From JACVRW01 sp963751835 (GTDB taxonomy: Bacteria; Actinomycetota; Thermoleophilia; Solirubrobacterales; Thermoleophilaceae), in the NCBI GenBank assembly GCA_963751835.1, contig CAVVWD010000011.1:124001-188000 (forward strand): a stretch of 64,000 nt of DNA. Reading direction: 5' to 3'. Position numbers and translations under genes: made by a program. A model generated the notes under the pieces. It did no database searches. It saw only the letters and a list, made by a program, of their open reading frames with translations, and was not told the DNA's origin. Below, piece after piece: positions 59,361 to 64,000 of the stretch; position 1 is the stretch's first letter; each line of letters opens with the position of its first letter.

Positions 59361-59479
59361 CGCCTCCGCGGTCGCCGGGAGGCGCGCCGATTAACGACGA
59401 GGGCATATGACTTGCCCCGCTTCGCATGAGGTCGGTTCGAGCGCGACCCGAACAAGCGCCTACGAATGCCCTTGGTGGA

Positions 59480-59645
59480 CCGAAACGGGCCGGCGGTCTT
59501 GCGCGAGCCGGTGCCCGAGCCGAGGTTGTACCGGCCTCCGGCAGGGTCGAAGGTCGGGTCGGTGAGGAGTCGCCAACCCTCGGTCTCGAGCAGAACGGTC
59601 GGCCCCCGATATGGGTGATCCGAGCGGTTATGGTCAGACGTTGAC
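59480..59645 (-). pseudogene. Truncated MBL-fold metallo-hydrolase remnant
   Basis: Reads LTITARITHIGG in one frame and PTVLLETEGWRLLTDPTF, DPAGGRYNLGSGTGSRKTAG in the next, the usual start of UlaG-like MBL-fold hydrolases. A base is missing in the C5 run at 59603-59607. The similarity stops after ~45 residues, before the zinc-binding HxHxDH motif, so this is a broken fragment. It fills most of the 340-bp gap between the peptidase and hydrolase genes; nothing else is seen there. Confidence 0.6.
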
Positions 59646-59700
59646 CGGAGTCGACTCGTCCGGCGGTGCCGCCCGCCGCCCAGGGGAAGGAGGCCCACCC

Positions 59701-60543
59701 ATGGCCGAGATCACCGAGCGCGAGCAGCGCCAGATCGATCAAGCCAACTCGAGCGGCAAGACCCCGATCGTCTTCATCCACGGGCTCTGGGTACTGCCGA
59801 GCAGCTGGGACAACTGGGTCGGTCTATTCGAGGAGAACGGCTACGCCGGTGTGACCCCCTCCTGGCCGGACGACCCGGAAACGGTCGAGGAAGCCCGCGC
59901 CAACCCCGACGTCCTCGCGAAGAAGACCCTGAAGCAGGTTGCCGACCACACCGCCAAGGTGATCGCCCGGCTCGACAAGAAGCCCGCCGTGATGGGCCAT
60001 TCGACGGGCGGCCTGCTCACCTACATGATCGCCGACCGGGGGCTCTCAGCCGCCTCGGTGGCCATCGACCCGGGGCCGTTCCGAGGCGTCCTGCCCCTGC
60101 CGCTCGCGGCATTGAAGTCGGCCAGCCCGGTGTTGCGGAATCCGCTCAACCGAGGCCGCGCGATCACCCTCACCTTCGACCAGTTCAAGTACGGATGGGC
60201 CAACGCGCTCGACGAGAAGGAGGCGCGGCACCTATACGACACCTACCACGTGGCCGGCCCCGGGGTGGCCCTGATGCAGATGGCGAACGCAAACCTCAAC
60301 CCCTTCACCGACGCCAAGGTCGATCCCAGGAATCCAGACCGTGGCCCGCTGCTGATCATCGAGGGCGAGAAGGACCACACCGTCCCGTGGGCGATCGCCA
60401 ACGCCGCTTACAAGCGCCAGAGTCGCAACGAGTCCGTCACCGAGATCACCAGGATCCCGAACCGCGGGCACTCGCTCACGATCGACAGCGGCTGGCGTGA
60501 GGTGGCACAGACGGCACTCGAGTTCGTGAAGCGATTCGTCTAG
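59701..60543 (+). CDS. Alpha/beta hydrolase
   Basis: This 280-residue protein has the oxyanion region VFIHGLWVLPSSW, nucleophile Ser101 in MGHSTGG, the acid Asp in EGEKDHTVP and the catalytic His in PNRGHSLTID. Good AAGGAGG ribosome-binding site before MAEITERE; an in-frame ATG at 59611 lies upstream of it and is not preferred. Esterase or lipase-like; substrate unknown. Confidence 0.85.
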   Translation: MAEITEREQRQIDQANSSGKTPIVFIHGLWVLPSSWDNWVGLFEENGYAGVTPSWPDDPETVEEARANPDVLAKKTLKQVADHTAKVIARLDKKPAVMGHSTGGLLTYMIADRGLSAASVAIDPGPFRGVLPLPLAALKSASPVLRNPLNRGRAITLTFDQFKYGWANALDEKEARHLYDTYHVAGPGVALMQMANANLNPFTDAKVDPRNPDRGPLLIIEGEKDHTVPWAIANAAYKRQSRNESVTEITRIPNRGHSLTIDSGWREVAQTALEFVKRFV

Positions 60544-60708
60544 TTGCGCTTTCGCGGGATGCGGCGCGCCGCGTCGGCTTCTACGCCCGAGCGGCCCGGC
60601 TAGTGCAAGGACGACCGGCGGCACTCCCGCGTCGCATGGAAGGCAGCACTCCCGTCGGGCGCGGCCGACTCCGTCAAGGCCATCTACCAGGCGTTCGGGA
60701 GCGGTGAT

Positions 60709-61050
60709 GTGGCAGCGATTCTCGACTCGTGCACCGACGACGTGGACTGGGCGACTGAGGCTGCGGGCGACAACGCGCCTTGGTGGGGCAGGCGGACGGG
60801 AAAGGAGGCCGTGACCGGCTTTTTCACCGGGATCGCGGGCGCGATCGAGGTGACCGAATTCACGCCGCTCAGCTTTGCCGCCAACGACACGGAGGTCATG
60901 GTTCTCTTGCGGTTCGGAAGCCGCAGCGTCGCCACGGGTAAGGAGGCGACCATGAATCTGCACCATTACTGGCGCTTCCGCGACGGCAAGGTGGAGCACT
61001 ACCGCGGCTCGGAGGACACCCAACTCGTGGCGTCGACGCTCGCGCCCTAA
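60709..61050 (+). CDS. SnoaL-like/NTF2-fold protein, start disturbed
   Basis: A SnoaL-type cone fold: TDDVDWATEA, WWGRRTGKEAVTGFFTGIAG, HHYWRFRDGKVEHYRGSEDT. Family similarity begins earlier, from about 60664 (ADSVKAIYQAFGSGDVAAIL), but no start codon precedes it in frame. An ATG at 60636 would fit if one C near 60660 were removed, so the 5' end probably has a one-base error. A short direct repeat (gcactcccg) flanks this spot. Polyketide-cyclase-like or ester-isomerase role unknown. Confidence 0.6.
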   Translation: MAAILDSCTDDVDWATEAAGDNAPWWGRRTGKEAVTGFFTGIAGAIEVTEFTPLSFAANDTEVMVLLRFGSRSVATGKEATMNLHHYWRFRDGKVEHYRGSEDTQLVASTLAP

Positions 61051-61434
61051 AGCCTGCGGTCCGGCCGGGGTCGGTGAGCCTGTGCGGATGGCGGTCTGGT
61101 CGTTATCGCGTCCGGTGGCGTTGCGATAGCCACGGCGCACATCAGGCTCGCTCCTCCCTTGGACGATGACCGGGGAGTGCTACGAGTGCGGGAACGCTCG
61201 CCCAAGTTGCGCTCTGGCATCGGAGCGATAGCGCTCGTATCGGGGGGTTTCCCGGAAACGTCTCTCTACCCGAATGGGTACTCAGGGGATGCATGCTGGG
61301 CAGCACGTCGCATGGATGGCCGGCGAGACCTGAAGACGTCGGCCGCGGTGCGCACGCTGACCGCCCTGTCTGACCGGGCTCGTCCTGAGTCAAATCGTCG
61401 CCGGACCGCTCGGCGCCTGGCAGGATCCCACCCG
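61051..61434. other. Gene-free stretch, 384 bp
   Basis: No convincing coding region on either strand. Short inverted repeats are present (TATCGC/GCGATA near 61100-61130; GAGCG/CGCTC near 61225), none with clear terminator form. It presumably holds the promoter of the downstream decarboxylase gene. Confidence 0.4.
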
Positions 61435-62862
61435 ATGACGGACTCCGACCGCCGCGGTGCCTCTCTGGATCTGACCGGGGAGGAGTTCGGCGCACTGCTC
61501 GCCGGCGTGACGGCGCTGGCGGACCGCGAGGTCGCCGCCGCTCGGTTCGGGCGGGTGTTCGAGCGTCCGCCCTCCGCCGCCGAGGTCGACCGCGTGATCG
61601 GCGCCGACCGGGCGCTACCGGTGGACGGCGAGAGCGTGGAGGATCTGCTCGCCGCGTGCGCGGCCGTCCTCGACGCCGGGCGGCGGACGACGCCGGCGTT
61701 CTTCGGCTACGTGCAGTCGCCGCCGGCGCCGGTCGCGGTGGCCGCGGACCTGCTGGCATCGGCGGCCGACCAGAACCTCACGTCGTGGCGGTCCGGTCCG
61801 GCCGCCGCGGCCGTCGAGCACCAGACGCTGCGCTGGATCGGCGAGTTGGTCGGCTTCGACGCGGCGGCGACCGGGATCCTCGTCAGCGGTGGGTCCGCCG
61901 CGAATCTGAGCGCGCTCCTCATCGCCCTGCGCGCCGTGACGGGTCCGAACGAGAACCGCCGCGCGATGCGGGTATACGCCTCGGCCGAGACGCACTTCTC
62001 CGTCGCCAAGGCGGTGCGGGCACTGGGCGTGGGCCTGCAGCCGGTGGCCGTCGACGGCGAGCGCCGGCTCGACCCGGGCGCACTGCGGATGGCGATCGCG
62101 TCCGACCGTGCGGCCGGCCTGCTGCCGATCTGTGTGGTCGCCAACGCCGGCACCACCTCCACCGGCGCCGTCGACCCGCTCGACGCGGTGGCCACCGTCG
62201 CGGCCGACGCGGGCGTCTGGCTGCATGTAGATGGCGCCTACGGCGCGCCCGCCGCGGCGGACCCGGCCAGCCGCCACCTCTTCGCCGGCCTGCATCGCGC
62301 CGACTCCCTGTGCATCGACGCACACAAGTGGCTGTACGCCCCGGTCGACTGCAGCGCACTCCTGTTGCACGACGCGGCGGCCAGCGCGAGGGCGTTCGGC
62401 GCCGGTGCCGACGACTACGTGCGCATCCTCGCCACCCAACCCGCGGAGACCTTCGCCTTCTGGGACCACGGGCTCGAGCTCAGCCGCCGCTTCCGGGCGC
62501 TCAAGCTGTGGGCGATGCTGCGCTTTCACGGCGGGCAGCGGCTCGCGGCGGCGATCGGCGAGGACATCCGCCTCGCCGCCCACCTCGCCGATCTGGTCGC
62601 GGTCGCGGAGGACTTCGAGCTGCTCGCCGGCCCAGGACTGAGCATCTGCTGCTTCCGACATACGCCCACACACGTGGACGAGCCCGCACTCGACGCGCAC
62701 AACGAGCGGATATTGCACGCGCTGCAACGCGACGGCCGCGTCTACCTCTCCAACGCGACCGTCGATGGGCGCTTCGCCCTGCGAGCCTGCATCACGAACT
62801 TCCGCACCACCCGGGCCGACGTGCAGCGTGTACTCACGGTCGTACGCGAGCTCGCCGGTTGA
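61435..62862 (+). CDS. PLP-dependent group II decarboxylase (aromatic-L-amino-acid decarboxylase-like)
   Basis: This 475-residue PLP enzyme has FFGYVQSPPAPVAVAADLL, QTLRWIGELVGF, VSGGSAANLSALLIA (phosphate loop), HVDGAYGAPAA (cofactor Asp) and the PLP lysine in DAHKWLYAPVDC. It resembles tryptophan/tyrosine/glutamate-type decarboxylases. The start is the ATG at 61435; upstream in-frame codons look non-coding. The substrate is not decidable. The neighbouring LysR remnant on the other strand may once have regulated it. Confidence 0.82.
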   Translation: MTDSDRRGASLDLTGEEFGALLAGVTALADREVAAARFGRVFERPPSAAEVDRVIGADRALPVDGESVEDLLAACAAVLDAGRRTTPAFFGYVQSPPAPVAVAADLLASAADQNLTSWRSGPAAAAVEHQTLRWIGELVGFDAAATGILVSGGSAANLSALLIALRAVTGPNENRRAMRVYASAETHFSVAKAVRALGVGLQPVAVDGERRLDPGALRMAIASDRAAGLLPICVVANAGTTSTGAVDPLDAVATVAADAGVWLHVDGAYGAPAAADPASRHLFAGLHRADSLCIDAHKWLYAPVDCSALLLHDAAASARAFGAGADDYVRILATQPAETFAFWDHGLELSRRFRALKLWAMLRFHGGQRLAAAIGEDIRLAAHLADLVAVAEDFELLAGPGLSICCFRHTPTHVDEPALDAHNERILHALQRDGRVYLSNATVDGRFALRACITNFRTTRADVQRVLTVVRELAG

Positions 62863-62945
62863 CTGGGGCACCGCGCCAGCACCGCAATTCGCGCAAAGCG
62901 ACGCACGACGAGCAAGGGCTCCGTCGCATCGGAGGTAGCAGCGCT

Positions 62946-63690
62946 TCAGGGGAGAACTTCGAGATTTCGCTGCTGCGCGGCGACCTGCCGGGCGGTGTCG
63001 ACCAGTGCATCCCGGACGGCATGGACGGCGGGCGCGTCCGTGGCGGTGATCCGCGCAGCGGTGAAGATCGTTCGTTGGAGGCGCTCCTCGCGGAGACGGC
63101 GGGCGATGATCTGCGGCATCCCCGTGGCGAGCAGCGTGGGCAGCAGGGCCACGGCTCGCCCGGAGGCGACCAGTGCGCTGAGGACGAGGCCGTCGTCGCT
63201 TCGGTGGCGAATATCGGGCTCGTAGCCGCCGAGGCGATTGCAGACGTTGCGGACGACTGCGTCCAGGCCGGTGCCACGGTGGCCGCTCGCCCACGCAGCT
63301 TCTTCGCAGGCGGCGAGCCGAATCGGACCTCGCTTCGTAGCCGCCGTCATGCTGGGGGTGTAGCGCGAGCAGCACGTCCTCCCGCATGAGGTCACGGCGG
63401 TCGACGTCGCGCTGTCGTGGGACCGGCACCGGGTCGTACTCGATGCCGACCACCAGATCGACGGCTTGCGATCTCAGGTCATCCAGCGCGGGCGCGGTCT
63501 CGCTTTGGACGACTTCGACCTGGAGGTCGGGTGCCGTCTCGGCAAGCCGCTCCATGACTCCGGGCAGGAGGGCGAGGGCCGGTGTCTGGACGAAGGTCAT
63601 CCGCAGACGCCCGCGAGGCGCGTCCCCTTCGCTTGCAAGCTCGCTGCGGACAGCTTCGTCGGCTGCGGTGATTCGCGACGGTCCCCTGGC
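62946..63690 (-). pseudogene. Truncated, frameshifted LysR-type regulator
   Basis: The effector domain of a LysR protein is readable in two frames: GRLRMTFVQTPALALLPGVM ... DVLLALHPQHD, then AATKRGPIRLAACEEAAWAS, VALLPTLLATGMPQIIARR. One extra G near 63350 separates them. The linker starts at about 63690 and no helix-turn-helix precedes it, so the DNA-binding domain is missing and the gene is dead, unless a rearrangement or assembly break is responsible. Confidence 0.65.
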
Positions 63691-63880
63691 CGGCGCCCAC
63701 GCGCTAACCGGTCTTGTCCGAAGCCTGCCGTGTTATCTGGCCTTTGGCCTCGTCGTCATCGTCGCCGCACCCTCGTTAGGCCTTGCTGCCATCGCACTCG
63801 GGCTCGTGGCTTGCCTGGGCGCGGCGCGCGCCACATGGCGAGGCGTGCCTGTAGTCGCGCAGCCCGGGCTGGCGCAGTGA
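63668..63880 (+). CDS. Possible small membrane protein or membrane-protein remnant
   Basis: From a GTG at 63668 the frame reads SLPCYLAFGLVVIVAAPSLG, then LAAIALGLVACLGAARATW, which predicts two membrane helices. It overlaps the truncated lysR on the other strand, exactly where that gene loses its helix-turn-helix. It may be a fragment left by a rearrangement. Low confidence. Confidence 0.3.
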   Translation: MIRDGPLAGAHALTGLVRSLPCYLAFGLVVIVAAPSLGLAAIALGLVACLGAARATWRGVPVVAQPGLAQ

Positions 63881-63941
63881 ACCTTGTGCCACGCTGTGCC
63901 GCTTGACGACGACTGGCCAGAGCGTCACGGGCGGGCCGGAC

Positions 63942-64000
63942 ATGCGCCTAGCCACCTACGGGACTCTCGCACCTGGGCGTCCGAACCACGGCCAGCTCAG
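63942..64000 (+). CDS. Gamma-glutamylcyclotransferase-like (AIG2 fold) protein, N-terminal part
   Basis: MRLATYGTLAPGRPNHGQLS matches the start of the AIG2/gamma-glutamylcyclotransferase-like family (substrate loop YGTL). Cut by the window edge, so only 19-20 residues are visible. Confidence 0.7.
   Translation, partial: MRLATYGTLAPGRPNHGQL

Noticed and set aside
61081..61095. TGTGCGGATGGCGGT as a further copy of the nitrogen operator
   Set aside because: Only the left half matches; there is no inverted arm and no related gene beside it.
1..64000. tRNA/rRNA genes, CRISPR arrays, insertion sequences, riboswitches and attachment sites
   Set aside because: No cloverleaf-type gene, regular repeat-spacer array, transposase motif or known aptamer core was recognised by eye; a covariance-model search would be needed to exclude small RNAs.

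Overview
The window is 64 kb of very GC-rich DNA with densely packed genes. Many gene junctions overlap by 1 to 4 bases (ATGA, GTGA, TGATG), GTG and TTG starts are common, and CarD, DisA, RadA and a DEDD exonuclease-UvrC fusion are present. This fits a high-GC actinobacterium. The style recalls Thermoleophilia/Solirubrobacterales, but that placement is inference because no rRNA gene lies in the window. I recognise no tRNA, rRNA, CRISPR array or insertion sequence.

Layout. 1-3.4 kb: a housekeeping operon, disA-carD-ispD-php-ispF, running off the left edge. 3.4-14.4 kb: a nitrogen block with a three-gene split-glutamate-synthase set (glxBCD-like), a divergent type III glutamine-synthetase-like gene, a cation/proton antiporter, a GAF-PucR regulator, and an Amt transporter followed by small membrane proteins. 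14.4-18 kb: radA and the exonuclease-UvrC fusion. 18-27.3 kb: folate and C1 genes (pabB-pabC fusion, methenyl-THF cyclohydrolase-like protein, Fe/2-oxoglutarate dioxygenase, GcvT-like protein), two serine-cycle-type genes (malyl-CoA-lyase-like and serine-glyoxylate-aminotransferase-like), a LysR regulator and a phosphoribulokinase homologue. 27.4-29.3 kb: a secreted aromatic-amino-acid-lyase homologue that lacks the MIO triad. 29.5-37.8 kb: trimethylamine dehydrogenase, EtfB, EtfA and a membrane Fe-S oxidoreductase, then a stress-protein-like gene and an APC permease. 39.4-53.5 kb: a long minus-strand cluster in transcription order soxD-soxA-soxG-soxB-fhs-gntR, then gmaS-mgsA-mgsB-mgsC-small protein-FAD oxidoreductase. 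53.6-64 kb: a CDGSH protein, an AGPS/PlsC/epimerase lipid cluster, a secreted M1 peptidase, hydrolases, a decarboxylase and several broken genes.

How it works together (inference from gene families). Trimethylamine would be demethylated by Tmd. Electrons would go through ETF to the membrane Fe-S protein and the quinone pool. Methylamine would enter the N-methylglutamate route (GmaS, MgsABC), and the sarcosine-oxidase/N-methylglutamate-dehydrogenase-type complex would release the methyl group as methylene-THF or formaldehyde. Fhs and the cyclohydrolase interconvert C1-THF forms, and the serine-cycle-type enzymes could assimilate the carbon. No obvious dimethylamine-specific enzyme is present.

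The strongest new signal is a 14-bp near-palindrome (consensus RNACAAATTNGTMC). It occurs at eight intergenic positions, in front of nearly every C1/methylamine transcription unit from pabB to soxD, and suggests one regulon. The GntR/HutC-type protein encoded inside the cluster is the natural candidate regulator. A second inverted-repeat family (TGTGCGGAT-type) is shared by the glxB/glnT and pucR/amt intergenic regions. Several genes carry single-base frameshifts, mostly at G/C or T runs. These look more like sequencing or assembly errors than decay, except near the right end.
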